Source: Welwitschia mirabilis
Lineage: Eukaryota > Gnetophyta > Gnetopsida > Welwitschiales
NCBI GenBank assembly: GCA_051453625.1
Contig: JBOZIK010000001.1
Coordinates: 227,994,247-228,050,963, forward strand
Reading direction: 5' to 3'
DNA: 56,717 nucleotides
Below, one piece after another: positions 12,488 to 23,459 of the stretch. Below the pieces are notes generated by a model. It did no database searches. It worked only from the letters and a program-made list of their open reading frames with translations, and was not told the DNA's origin. Position 1 is the first letter of the stretch; the number at the start of each line of letters is the position of its first letter. The position numbers and the translations under genes are program-made.

Positions 12488-12955
12488 NNNNNNNNNNNNN
12501 NNNNNNNNNNNNNNNNNNNNNNNNNNNNNNNNNNNNNNNNNNNNNNNNNNNNNNNNNNNNNNNNNNNNNNNNNNNNNNNNNNNNNNNNNNNNNNNNNNNN
12601 NNNNNNNNNNNNNNNNNNNNNNNNNNNNNNNNNNNNNNNNNNNNNNNNNNNNNNNNNNNNNNNNNNNNNNNNNNNNNNNNNNNNNNNNNNNNNNNNNNNN
12701 NNNNNNNNNNNNNNNNNNNNNNNNNNNNNNNNNNNNNNNNNNNNNNNNNNNNNNNNNNNNNNNNNNNNNNNNNNNNNNNNNNNNNNNNNNNNNNNNNNNN
12801 NNNNNNNNNNNNNNNNNNNNNNNNNNNNNNNNNNNNNNNNNNNNNNNNNNNNNNNNNNNNNNNNNNNNNNNNNNNNNNNNNNNNNNNNNNNNNNNNNNNN
12901 NNNNNNNNNNNNNNNNNNNNNNNNNNNNNNNNNNNNNNNNNNNNNNNNNNNNNNN
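12488..12955. other. Assembly gap (468 N)
   Basis: Sized gap inside T1. Any open frames crossing it are artefacts. Confidence 0.95.
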
Positions 12956-14635
12956 GTTTTCTAATTAAATTCTCTTATTTTGAAGGTAAGAGCATATTGT
13001 CATATGTACCCCTCAAGAAATGCATTTTCTATTTTTTAGATTTCCATCTTTACATTATCGGTAAACATGAAGCACATGTGTTGATGAAACTATAGATAAC
13101 AATATTAGATTAAAAGCTAGGGTTTAATGCTCTTCTTTTTTCTTTTTTTTTTCCTTTTCACTTTTGGTTTACTTATTGCACATGACTAGGATAAACTATT
13201 TAGGAATATTTCCACATAATCTATAGCTCCACATTTACTTATAATAGATTAAAAATTACTAAATCACTATCAATAAGTAATGATATCAGATGTAATCAGG
13301 TAAATGTACAATTCCTCTAGAAATATAGAGAAAACCCATTACTTCAATGATTTTAAGAGGTATTAAAGTAAATATATGAGAGGATATTAGGTTTATTCAA
13401 TAGATAGTTACTTGTCTGCATGAGGCTAGATCTTAGAAGCCCTCGACGTTATTAGTTTCTTCTTATTTTACATCTCATCAAGTTTTCTCTCATTAACTAA
13501 AGGCTGAAAATGTATTATAGCTCTGTTAATATCTTATAGGTTACTTTTTCTAATCCTAGGCATGACAACTGTCCCATTTGAAGTTCTAATACTATCTAAA
13601 CATATTCTCTACCTTAACAGTTCATTTAACTATAATTCTAATTTTTGAAATTCTTGTTTAATAATGCAAGTCAACATCATAAGTTTGATTATTATGTATA
13701 ACTCATAATATCAAGCCAACATTATAAGTTTAATTGTTAAGTATAACTCATAAATAAACATACTTTATAAAATTAAATTCATTTGTTTAGTTCTATAATG
13801 TTTTCACCAAATGTTTATCACAACTACTACATCTTAAAATTAAAATAAGGTTTAGATGAAACTTAATCCAAATATATTAACAATAAATAATTAAATTAGT
13901 CTTTATGAAATGTTAATAAACTAAACAAAATTTTCTAGATTTATCTCATAGTATATAATTAGAGAAGTTGCTGCTTCTCCTCATCTTAACCAAATTTTTA
14001 AAATCCCTTCTTTCCTCTTCCTTCAAGATGAATTATATTTATTAAGAACTCATCAATTGGTATTAGATCATAACATTTAACCCCTCTTCCAAATGGAAGG
14101 TTCTCTTTTAAAGGTGTAATAATCATGCCATTTGTCACTTGACATGACATCACCCTATACAAGGCCAGCTAACAACCACCTAATAATCACATTTTCTAAG
14201 GAAGATGACATTTCATCATTTAACATGCAAACATGCCACCTCATTAATAAGGTACCACATAATCATAACACATGTTAATGGTGATTAAATCTAGCTATCA
14301 TCTAGAATTAACAATTTATCATCTTATTAATATCAAATGACACTCAAATCAATGTTTATAGTGACACTTAAATTAACATGTTGTCTGACACCTCATTTCA
14401 CCATTAGTGCCATATGTTATATTAATGAGTAACATATTATACCATTATTAACCTAAGTAATTATGTTTAGCAAGATTAATGATACCTAAGACATTCTTAA
14501 TTAATTAATACTAAAAATTTTATTTTCCTCATTAACTCTTAGTCATTAAGCAAATTTTCATCTTTAAACATAATTTAGGTATAAATCTGATGGACCTTTT
14601 ATGCAACCAAGCATGGATGAAAGCAAGAATGTTAC
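12956..14635 (-). mobile_element. AT-rich T1 interior, ending in a second LTR-like boundary
   Basis: No gene is recognised. On the minus strand a terminus TGTAACATTCTTGC begins at 14,635, preceded by TTTCCAGGAGGAAACTTCTT and a purine run (14,636-14,670). This is the same polypurine/LTR junction style as at 10,314, so the stretch below 14,635 is probably a 3' LTR of another Tekay-like element. Its far end was not located. It does not match the T1 LTR start. Confidence 0.45.
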
Positions 14636-14748
14636 ATTTTCCTTTCCTTAAGAAGTTTCCTCCTGGAAACTGCTATTAGATATTAATTCCATAAATATAT
14701 CACTTTTAATTACTAACCAATAATGATAACTCACTATGAATCATGTCC

Positions 14749-14766
14749 ATAGCTTTAATACCGAAA
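14749..14766 (-). other. T1 primer-binding site (initiator tRNA-Met type)
   Basis: The minus strand reads CGGTATTAAAGCTATGG immediately after the LTR end (GAATACA then TTT). This is a transition-damaged TGGTATCAGAGC-type site, complementary to initiator tRNA-Met, as used by Tekay/Del. It shows the right-hand LTR is the 5' LTR. Confidence 0.75.
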
Positions 14767-15404
14767 TGTATTCTAAATTCCACAACTAAAAGGTTTAAAC
14801 TTTTACAAATGCGTATGTTGAATATTTAAGCCAATAATTCTTAAATGAATCTAAAAGCAAATAAAATTTACATTCATAAGTAATTTTTATTGGTAAAAGA
14901 GATAAATAACTTACATAATGTTTAAATATAAGAGAAAATATCTACTCCTTTATTTCTAGGATAACACAAGTATCATATTGACATCATATGTCAAAAGTTA
15001 CCCACAAGATATGATAGCTTATAATTTACAAGGATGAAAAAATCACTTCATTTTAATAATTTCTCATGCATAATCTAGAAAAATAAACATTTTAAAATGC
15101 CATCCTTGGTAATATAAATTAACGTTTTCTATACTCCACTCAGCCACCTATTAAACACAAATAGCATGATGTGAGAACTGTAACCTTTACAGTTTCTAGT
15201 ATGGTTCATTACAAGGTATGGAATGATAAGGGCTTCCCCAAAAAAAGGAATAATAAGAATAAACCAAAAAAGACTAAGCCTTTATTTTTAGTTTATCTTC
15301 TTTTACTATTACTCCATAACAGATTTCAGTAATCCAGTTGCACACAATGTAGGAGGAACAAATGGTAAATTGGTCATATTTTTTCTATTCATCATGGAAG
15401 TTCA
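14767..15404 (-). mobile_element. T1 5' LTR, inner part
   Basis: It aligns with 8608-9247 of the 3' LTR: shared TAAATAACTTA-ATAATGTTTAAAT, AAGTATCATATTG-CATCATATGTCAAA and GTATGGAATGATAAGGGCTT. It is cut at ...GGAAGTTCA by the S1 insertion. The LTR resumes at 29,333 with GTCCCATGACC, exactly where the intact copy reads GTTCAGTCCCATGG. Confidence 0.9.
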
Positions 15405-15902
15405 TGTAGGATCGAGAATCCTACAGGGGGAATGAATAGGTTTTTAAAAAATTATTTAAATAACTTTATAATATTAACTTTTTTTAAAATAAAANNNNNN
15501 NNNNNNNNNNNNNNNNNNNNNNNNNNNNNNNNNNNNNNNNNNNNNNNNNNNNNNNNNNNNNNNNNNNNNNNNNNNNNNNNNNNNNNNNNNGGTTCAAGAA
15601 GACCCTCTTATCCACTCTCAAAAATTAGATTCTATCCAAGCCTGATCTGGATCTCCATTAATCTCTTTTAGGTATTACAGGTTCTCCTATAACCTTTACA
15701 AATAGACTTTTTCTAAAGGCTTAGTCTCAACCTTTTGCAAGAAAGCATAGTAGCGATGATGGTATGCCCAAATGCATAGGTATCACTCAATCTTTGGCTC
15801 AAGAATAATATTGAAGCACTTCTTTAGAAGATGGTACAATCTAAAAACAAAGAGTGCTACTAGTTTGACTATGTATACAAAGATACCATCAGTTTTTAAT
15901 TC

Positions 15903-16002
15903 NNNNNNNNNNNNNNNNNNNNNNNNNNNNNNNNNNNNNNNNNNNNNNNNNNNNNNNNNNNNNNNNNNNNNNNNNNNNNNNNNNNNNNNNNNNNNNNNNN
16001 NN
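15903..16002. other. Probable false assembly gap (100 N)
   Basis: The 57 bp before the gap, from AAACAAAGAGTGCTACTAG to TTTTTAATTC, are repeated almost exactly after it (16,003-16,060). The 5' LTR has this segment only once. The gap therefore looks like two overlapping contig ends that were not merged. Confidence 0.8.
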
Positions 16003-16189
16003 AAACAAAGAGTGCTACTAGTTTGACTATGTATACAAAGATACCATCAGTTTTTGATTCATCTTTGGTCAAGAATGAGATGTTAATGAGTATAATAAAA
16101 ATATCCAAAAGATTCAAAAGTTTGATACAGTGATTTTGACTCTTATCAATATATAGTAAAAGAATTTTAGAATTTTTACAAGTAAAACG

Positions 16190-17449
16190 TGTCAAGATTT
16201 TATTTTTCAAATTGATGTTAAACTAATATGATCTTTGTAGAATAAAATGTGATTTTACAGATGCAAGAAACTGAAGGATTCATATCTAAACGATAGCAGT
16301 ATTTGAACATGTTCTAATTAAAGTAACTTTCTGTCTAAGGACTTAAAGTAGAAGTCAACAAAACTTGTAAATACTCATTTTGAAATACTTCATTAGGGTT
16401 CAACTAGATCTTTAAGGGGTTAACCAAACTTGGAAATGCATTTTTCAAACTTTTCTATATGTACAATGTCATATGAGATCGACTAGATTCATGTGAAATC
16501 AACCAAACCTAAAGAAAAGTGGTCAATCATATTTTAAATGGGGGAAACTGGACCAAGTAATGTGAGTTACTCGGGTCGATCGGATGATAAAGGAGATGAC
16601 CAGATCAACTAACATAAGTCACTTGGGTTAACTAGATATCTCAAGAAGTCAATTAGTCAAAGTACAAGCAGAAATTTTTAAGTGATTTCTAACTATTAAT
16701 CCATCAAATCTATCTGTTGCAAATGTCAGATTTGTTCCCAACTATCTAACAGCTATATTTTAGGGAAATTTATTTAAATATATAATACTCAAAAACCATG
16801 ATAGCTTAAGATCTAATGAATTTTAAAAAAGGAGATTGCACTCTTAATCTAAAGAGCTTATCTTTATACCATCATTCTTCTTTTACTTAGCACATACCTT
16901 TGTACTAAATATAAGTAATAAGGCTCGATGAATAGTTCTTGCATTTGAGTGCCTTATAGCATAGAGGCTTCATTCACTCACTCACATTTTTGCATTTTTT
17001 TAAGGTTAAAACTTAGGCTATAAAAGTATGTTTTATTAAGATTCAGATTTATCCTACAAAAGTCCATTTTATTAAGGTTGGACTTAGCCTGCAAAAGTTT
17101 GTTTATGAAGGTTAAGACTTAGCCTGAAAAAGTTTGCTTTGTAAGGCTAAAGGTTGGCCTTAAAAACTTGGTGAATAGTGAAGCAACAAAGATCTAGAAT
17201 AGTCTTAGTTAATTACTATCTTCTAAGGGTGGAATAGGATGTATCTCAAACCACTATAAATCTTGTATGCCTTTGATTAGTATTTCTGTGCTTTCTTGTA
17301 TTTTCATTCTTTAGAATACTTTTAGTTTTCATGTACAAGAGTTTAAGTAATTCTTTTTCAAACAAAGTATTTTTATTTTTTAGATTATCTATTAAATGTT
17401 TAGAAGTTCTATTCATCTCCCTTCATTTTTAAGGGTTCAAGATCCTATA
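16190..17449 (+). mobile_element. Solo LTR of a related SIRE-like family, opposite orientation
   Basis: It is absent from the matching position of the S1 5' LTR, where AAGTAAAAAGTTC is continuous. It starts TGTCAAGATTTT and ends AAGATCCTATA, flanked by AAACG and AAAAG (four of five bases match). Its 3' part, ACCACTATAAATCTTG then TTTGATTAGT, is the plus-strand counterpart of the R-U5 segment of S1, which occurs on the minus strand at 28,050-28,160. So it is the same LTR type in reverse. No internal region remains: a solo LTR. A tandem repeat of about 45 bp (GACTTAGCCTGCAAAAGTTTG) lies at 17,000-17,160. Confidence 0.85.
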
Positions 17450-17722
17450 AAAAGTACTTTCAATGAACATAAAATGGATACCTAATAGCTATAAAAATTT
17501 GCATTTCCATCATGATTGGTCAATCCCTTAAAAGTCTAGTTGATCCCATCTAGTTTCATCACTTAAATCAGTCACCTTTGTATTCTTTTGATTAATCCCA
17601 GTTTCTTATGACTCCATGTCTGGTCAATCTCTTAGGGTCCATTCGACCACTCATCTAGTCGCTCGTATATCTATCTAGTCACCTGCTTGGTCCAGAAAAA
17701 ATTCAATATAGCTTTCTACTCT

Positions 17723-18075
17723 AGGTCTGGTTGAACCCTCAGGAATCAAGTCCACCCTTTAGTGTTCAACTATAAAGAACTGATGCTCAGTTGCATAGGT
17801 TCAGTCAACCCCTCAGGTGTCTGATAGAATCCTTAATAATTAGCTGAAAAGTATCAAATGCATAGTACTCAGGTCTAGTTAACTCCTTAAATATCTAGTT
17901 GACCCCTTAATAATATATTAATAAGTACTGATGATCAAGGTCATAGGTCCAGTCGATCCCTTAAATGTTTGGTTGACTCCTTAAATGTTTGGTTGATTCC
18001 TCTGAATTCAGTTAACTTCTATGTATTTGCTTTAGGTACAGTTGACCTCTTAGAAGTCTGGTCAACTCTTAAGAG
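17723..18075. repeat. 74-bp tandem repeat in the S1 LTR U3
   Basis: Units begin AGGTCTGGTTGA, AGGTTCAGTCAA, AGGTCTAGTTAA and AGGTCCAGTCGA at 17,723, 17,797, 17,871 and 17,944 (74, 74 and 73 bp apart), with a further partial unit near 18,034. The same array is in the 5' LTR at about 28,855-29,160, where cores read CTGGTCGACC. In element orientation it lies in U3, upstream of the transcription start. Confidence 0.8.
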
Positions 18076-18227
18076 GGCATTAAAACTTGACAGGTTCAAG
18101 GATCAAAATATGAAATAAAATACTTTAGCTTCTAACCTATAATTGATCAATATTTTTTACATAAGATACAACAAATTTTTCTACATAGAAAGCATTATTT
18201 TTACATCAATTAATAAATAATAATTCA

Positions 18228-19497
18228 ATAGCATCATCTTCATTATCTTATAAATGATAGATAGGAAGACATTGCATCTAACTTAATAACTAATACAACA
18301 AACTTTACCTAACTTTGAAATGTGTCATGCATCCTCCTTTGATATTACTAGGGTTTTAGCTAGTAATTATGGTTTCTATTTTTAGTATTTTTGTAATGTA
18401 AATTTATACAATCCTTTAAAAAAATCCTATAATTCACAAATACTTCACAAAATGCATACTATTATAGATGAGAGTCCACCTTAATTTCATAATTCATTTA
18501 AGAAACTAGGATAAAGTTAGAGAATTGATTTTGACAAGATATTTTTTAATCTTTTTTTCTTTTGGAAAATAAAAGTAAGAAACAGTGCAGAGATATAATA
18601 TAAGATAAATTCAAATGCAATGCTTATAAATGAAATGCAATTAGAATAATGAATCTATTTGACTATCAATGTTTATATTATCAAGAATAGCCTTTATAAC
18701 TTAAATTAATTACAAAAAATATTACTTAACCTTAATCAACATAAGCTATAAGATATATCAAATGAAATAATAGATGAACGCAACTATAAATTATGTAATG
18801 TAATATGAGATGAAATGCTACTAAACTAACAATGTCAACCTTAATAAAGTTTGCTCTCATAATTTAGATTAACTATAAAACTATTATGGAATCATAATTA
18901 TNNNNNNNNNNNNNNNNNNNNNNNNNNNNNNNNNNNNNNNNNNNNNNNNNNNNNNNNNNNNNNNNNNNNNNNNNNNNNNNNNNNNNNNNNNNNNNNNNNN
19001 NTCCTCCTTTAACATTGATGGTAAGTATTTTCTTCATTGAAGAGATTAGATTCAAAAAAACTTTTCCTCATAAAATTCCTATTAACTTTTGCAAAAATAT
19101 TAACCATTTTATGTCAAGTAGAACATTTTAAAAAAAAAATTTAAATTTGTTCTAAAATTAAAACCATTTGAAATACAATTTGTGAGACATAAAAATGCTA
19201 AAATATATATGATAATAACATTTTAATCATGAATCATTTAATAATTATAAGATATACTAGAAATTAGAGTTCATAATGAAAAATTAATGTGCACTAAATT
19301 TGAGGAAGAAATTTTTGAACATGAAAACCAAGTACATATCTATTACTAAAAGATGAACAGTACAAATAAAAAGTGCTCATCAAGAGTAGATACAACTAAA
19401 AGTGATAGAAACAACTAAATAATTCTCCTCCTTTTAACATCAATGACAAAGAAGAGAAGAAACACAAGCATGAAAAATATAAGCATAGAAAGAGAAC
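18228..19497 (-). mobile_element. S1 3' untranslated region
   Basis: Non-coding stretch between the env-like ORF and the 3' LTR, with a 100-N gap at 18,902-19,001. Two polypurine-like minus-strand phrases, both containing ATGTTAAA-GGAGGA, lie near 19,003-19,018 and 19,427-19,445. Maximus-type elements often carry extra polypurine tracts. Two weakly similar segments, each with a CAATG/ATGC-rich stretch, occur at 18,590-18,740 and 18,760-18,890. Confidence 0.5.
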
Positions 19498-20552
19498 TTA
19501 ATTAGATTCCTCTACTTCTTCCTCTTCTGATTCTTCTTTAGAATTATCTTCTTCTTCCTCTTCTTCTTTTTTTACTACCTTTTGTAATAAACATTTAGCT
19601 TCCTCTGAATTATTAGTAATTACATACCCAATTGTAATTAGAGCTTCTTTTATGTGCCTGATATGAGAGTTAATCTATCTCAGGTATGAAATAGTCTCTT
19701 CTGGTGAGGCTTTCTTTGGAGAAGGATACTTAGAAAATTTCTTAGATCTGATAAAGATATGCATGTGATATAATGTTACATATCCAATGGGTGACATGGA
19801 ATTAAGGATTTCAAGCTTTGGGTGAAACGTGACTCTATAATGATGGCAAATATTTGTAATTAACACAGAGTAGGATAAAGCCCTAGTTCTATGATACTCC
19901 AACTGGGAGACCATATTACTTAGTATAATCGTAAGGGAATTAATGGAATGCCTATTTCCTACCAAAGACATCAAATAGGCCCTATAGTTAGAGGCCTCAT
20001 CATAATAACCTACCAAGGGTAAGAAATAATAGATAAAACTAAATGAAGAAACCTATACTTTAGGGTAAGCAAAGAGGTAGAAATAGTGTGCTTCCAATTG
20101 TGAGACTTATTACAAATTTTTTTTGTGACCTCTACTTTGTTTTCCATGGAGTCACAAAGAGGCCAAAAATCCTCATAGTCTTCTCTTAAAAGATTAGCAA
20201 CGACCACAATGTAGTTTGCTATCAACTTTATCTTCTTTCCCAAAACTAGGATTTCTAGGATACCACTGTTAAGATTATAAGAAGCATTACAATAAAACAT
20301 TCTGGTAAGAAAAGAGTAGGTAAGACCTAAAACATCAAGAAAATAGAATATATCTAGATCTCATAAGAGTTGAATCATGCCTCTAAGCTCCCTTAGCTCT
20401 GAAGCAGCAATAGCCCTTTCCTGGCACACTAGCTTCTTCTTAAACTTCTCCTGGAACTTATCTAAAGCTTTACTAGACATTTTCTGATATAAATAAGAAG
20501 GATCTTTGTTGATAACCTTATTTTTCCTTCTCCTAGAGGATTCTTCAGCCAT
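19498..20552 (-). pseudogene. S1 env-like third ORF
   Basis: A minus-strand reading frame starts MAEESSRRRKNK at 20,552 and ends at TAA 19,498-19,500, downstream of pol and before the 3' LTR. That is the position of the env-like ORF of SIRE/Maximus elements. It contains a basic N-terminus, then FYCNASYNLNSGILEILVLG, followed downstream by LREDYEDFWPL. Then, in another frame, come NYRAYLMSLVGNRHSIN and ALSYSVLITNICHHYRV, and a very acidic C-terminus of about 25 residues rich in E and D. The middle resembles the plant transposon-associated domain found in such ORFs. It is broken by a TGA near 20,345 and a frameshift near 20,015. I see no clear signal peptide or transmembrane helix, so an envelope role is not supported. 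Family placement comes from position and sequence feel. Confidence 0.65.
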
Positions 20553-20929
20553 TACAACAACTTGTTAGGAGCTTGAAAACAAGAAAAATTTAAAAGAAAC
20601 ACTACATCTGAAGGAGACAGGTGTCTAGGAAATAATGAAAAGGGTTTGAGCTCTACTTGATTTTAAAAAGAAGGTCAATTAGGTTAGTTTTGATTAAGAA
20701 ATTAGGTCAATTGATGAATATTTTACACTATAATCCTACAAGTTTGATTGACTGGTTTGAGCTCTAGTCAATTCTTTAAAACACGAGTTATAGTATTATT
20801 AGGTTCTGAGCAATCAGACTTTTAGGTTGATCAACCGACTACCTCTTGTCTACTAAATCATAGATCTATTAGACTGTCCTACAATCAGCTAGAGAATGAT
20901 AAGATAGCCCCCAGTTCATTTCAAAGATA

Positions 20930-22450
20930 AAGAAAATTATTAAAATGTAGAGGTTTGGGTAAGATATTAGTAAGTTAATAATCTATACTAACAAAATTCG
21001 TAGCAATGTTTTCTTTTTCAACTTGGTCTCTTAAAAAATGATGTTTTATTTGAATGTGTTTGGTTTTAGAATGCTGAACAATATTTTTAGAGATATTTAT
21101 TACACTAGTATTGTCACAAAAAATAAGAACTTATTTAAAACTTATACCAAAGTCTTTTAGCATTTCCTTCATCTAAAGGAGATGAGTACAACTCCTCCTT
21201 GTTGTAATATACTCAGCTTCTGCTAATGAAAGAGATTAAATTTTACTTTTTATTTGTTCATCTCACTAAGCATAATCTTAATAGAAAATAATTTCTACTT
21301 GTGCTTTTTCTATCATCCTTAGATCTAGCCTAATCTGCATCACTGAATCCTGCAAGCTCAAAAGATGTCGTACTTGGGTACCACAAATCATAATCACATG
21401 TTCTCTTTATATGCTAATTATCCTTTTCACTTGTTTTAAGTGTGATTCTTTTAGTTAGGTTTGGTATCTAGCACATACACCAATACTAAACATAATATTA
21501 GGTCTACTTATAGTTAAATATAACAAGCTTCTAATCATATTCCTATAAAGCTTTTAATCTACTAATTTGCCATTTTCATCCAAACTGACTTTACAAGAAG
21601 TTGAGATGGGAGTGTCAATTGTTTTAGCATTTTCCAATCTAAAATGTTTGCTTAAATCTTTGCATGTTTAAATAAGAGATAAAAATTCATTTTTATTTGC
21701 TTAATCTGTAATCTAAGAAACATTTTTACTTCACTAATCATGTTCATCTCAAAATGTATTATCATAACAGTTATATATTATTTTAATAAACCTTAATTAA
21801 AGGCACCAAATATGATATCATTCACATAAATTTATATAATGATAAAATCCATTATTAAGTTCTTAACAAATAAAGTCTTATATATTGTTCCACAAATATA
21901 ATCATTATTGTTTAGAAAATGTGGCTAACTTTTCATACCAAATTCTTGATGCATACTTTAAACCATACAAAGCTTTCTTAGCCTATAAACATGATTAGAC
22001 TTGTAAGGATATACAAACCCTTATGGTTGTTCTACATATACTTCTTCATTTAAAGTTCCATTTAAAAATGCACTCTTTACATCTATTTGATACACTTTGG
22101 TATTCGTAAAGGCTAGAAATGATAAAAATGTTCTAATGCTATCAAGCCTTGCCACCAAAGCAAATGTGTCACCTACATCAATGTTGTCTATTTGGTTGTA
22201 GCCTTGTGCTACTAATCTTGCTTTGTTTTTGATGATATTTTTTTATTCATCACATTTGTTCTTATATATCCACTTAATCCCAATTACATTTTTGTCTTTT
22301 GACCTTTCTACAAGATTCCAAACATCATTTCTTTTAAATTGTTATAATTCATATTACATGGCCATCATCTATTCTTCATGGGATTTAGCTTCTTTAAATT
22401 TCTCAGGTTCTATTTGTAAAACATAACAAATATGGACACAAAAATTCTTT
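20930..22450 (-). pseudogene. S1 pol: reverse transcriptase and RNase H
   Basis: Minus-strand Copia RT in order from high to low coordinates: NVIGIKWIYKNKCDE near 22,240-22,290; KARLVAQGYNQIDNIDVGD near 22,180-22,240; YQIDVKSAFLNGTLNEEVYV near 22,040-22,100. Next comes the catalytic box, reading YVNDIIFGA at 21,817-21,828, so the first Asp of YVDD is now Asn. RNase H follows: GFSDAD near 21,340, SLAEAEYI near 21,210, QHSKTKHIQIKHHFLRDQVE near 21,010-21,080. Several stops interrupt it. The enzyme would copy element RNA into DNA in cytoplasmic particles. The catalytic change and the stops make it inactive. Confidence 0.93.
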
Positions 22451-22699
22451 ATTAGTACTTCTTATCTTTATCTTTGAGCTAACTTTTCCAATAATAGACC
22501 CTAAAGGGTGATCTTTTAGCTCTTTAAACTTTTATTTGTGACTTCTTTTGTAGGAACTTCTTCTCCTCTTTTAGTAGACATTTATTTAGCTGTGCGGGTT
22601 CTTGGATATATGTCTTTCTCATCATTTAAATAAATAGATCTTATGCCAACATCATTAATTTGCACATTTATTGATTCTTCTACAGTTAAAATTCTCTTG

Positions 22700-23420
22700 T
22701 TGAAAACATAATAAACTCTAATTCTAGTTGAATATCCTAAAAATATAGCTTCATTGGCTTAAGCTTCAAATTTGCTTAAATGTTATCTATCCTTTATCAT
22801 GTAACATTTACTTCTAAAGACTTTAAAATAAGAAACATTTGGTTGTTTTTATTTTCACAACTCATAAGGAGTTTTATCCATACAGGGTCTAAGATAAATT
22901 TTATTTATTGTATAACATGCAGTACTAATAGCTTCAGCTCAAAAAGATTTTGAAATCTTCTTGTCATTTAACATAGTTCTTGTCATTTCTTGGAGGACTC
23001 TATTCTTTCTTTCACTAATACCATTTCGTTATGGTGTTTTAGGAGTTGAAAATTAGTGATCAATACCATTGTCAATGTAATACTTCTTAAATAAATAATT
23101 TTTGAATTCACCACCATGATCACTTCTTATTTTCTTTATGGTATAGCCTTTCTTGTTTTGAATTTTATTACATATCTCAACCTAATGTTTGTAAGTTTTA
23201 TATTTGTTTGAAAGAAATGCACCCATGTATATCTACAAAAATCATTAATCATGATAAGAAAATAGTGTTTATCTCCTAAACTTTGGGTTTGAATGAGACC
23301 CACCAAGTCCATATGAATGAGTTTTAAAGGCACATTTGTGAAAACTTAGTTTTTAATCTTGCATGATGTTCTTATGTGTTTTTCCTTTTGGTATGCATCA
23401 CAAAGATCATGTTTTTTAAA
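22700..23420 (-). pseudogene. S1 pol: integrase, main copy
   Basis: Minus strand: LIHMDLVGLIQTQSLGDKHY then FLIMINDFCRYTWVHFF (23,200-23,330), a YIDNGI box near 23,065, and RNGISERKNRVL near 22,985-23,020. The residues at the three acidic positions of the DDE core (D, D, E) are all present despite frame breaks. Downstream, NRIYLRPCMDKTPYELW and a FLGYST-like box lead towards RT, as expected for Copia order (integrase before RT). This copy is contiguous with the RT. Confidence 0.9.
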
Positions 23421-23459
23421 ATTTATTTTTGAAATACCTTTTAATAATTTCATTTGTTA

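Larger units (their letters stand above)
15405..18227 (-). mobile_element. S1 element 3' LTR (SIRE/Maximus-like Copia), split by a solo LTR
   Basis: GTTCA at 15,400-15,404 is the left target duplication; the right partner at 29,328-29,332 reads ACTCA. The LTR begins TGTAGGATCGAGAATCCTAC and ends TAATAATTCA. It matches the 5' LTR at 27,963-29,327 on both sides of a nested 1,260-bp insertion (16,190-17,449). Two N gaps (15,495-15,590 and 15,903-16,002) lie inside. The outer half carries a 74-bp tandem repeat. Confidence 0.9.

Noticed and set aside
12475-13095. 206-aa open frame
   Set aside because: It is almost entirely N; open only because the gap has no stops. The same holds for frames spanning the gaps at 3501, 15,495, 15,903, 18,902, 25,145, 25,477 and 36,009.
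18221-18245. TAGCATCATC as a primer-binding site on the plus strand next to the S1 3' LTR
   Set aside because: Element orientation is minus, as shown by gag, pol and the true site at 27,949-27,960. The partial match is coincidental.
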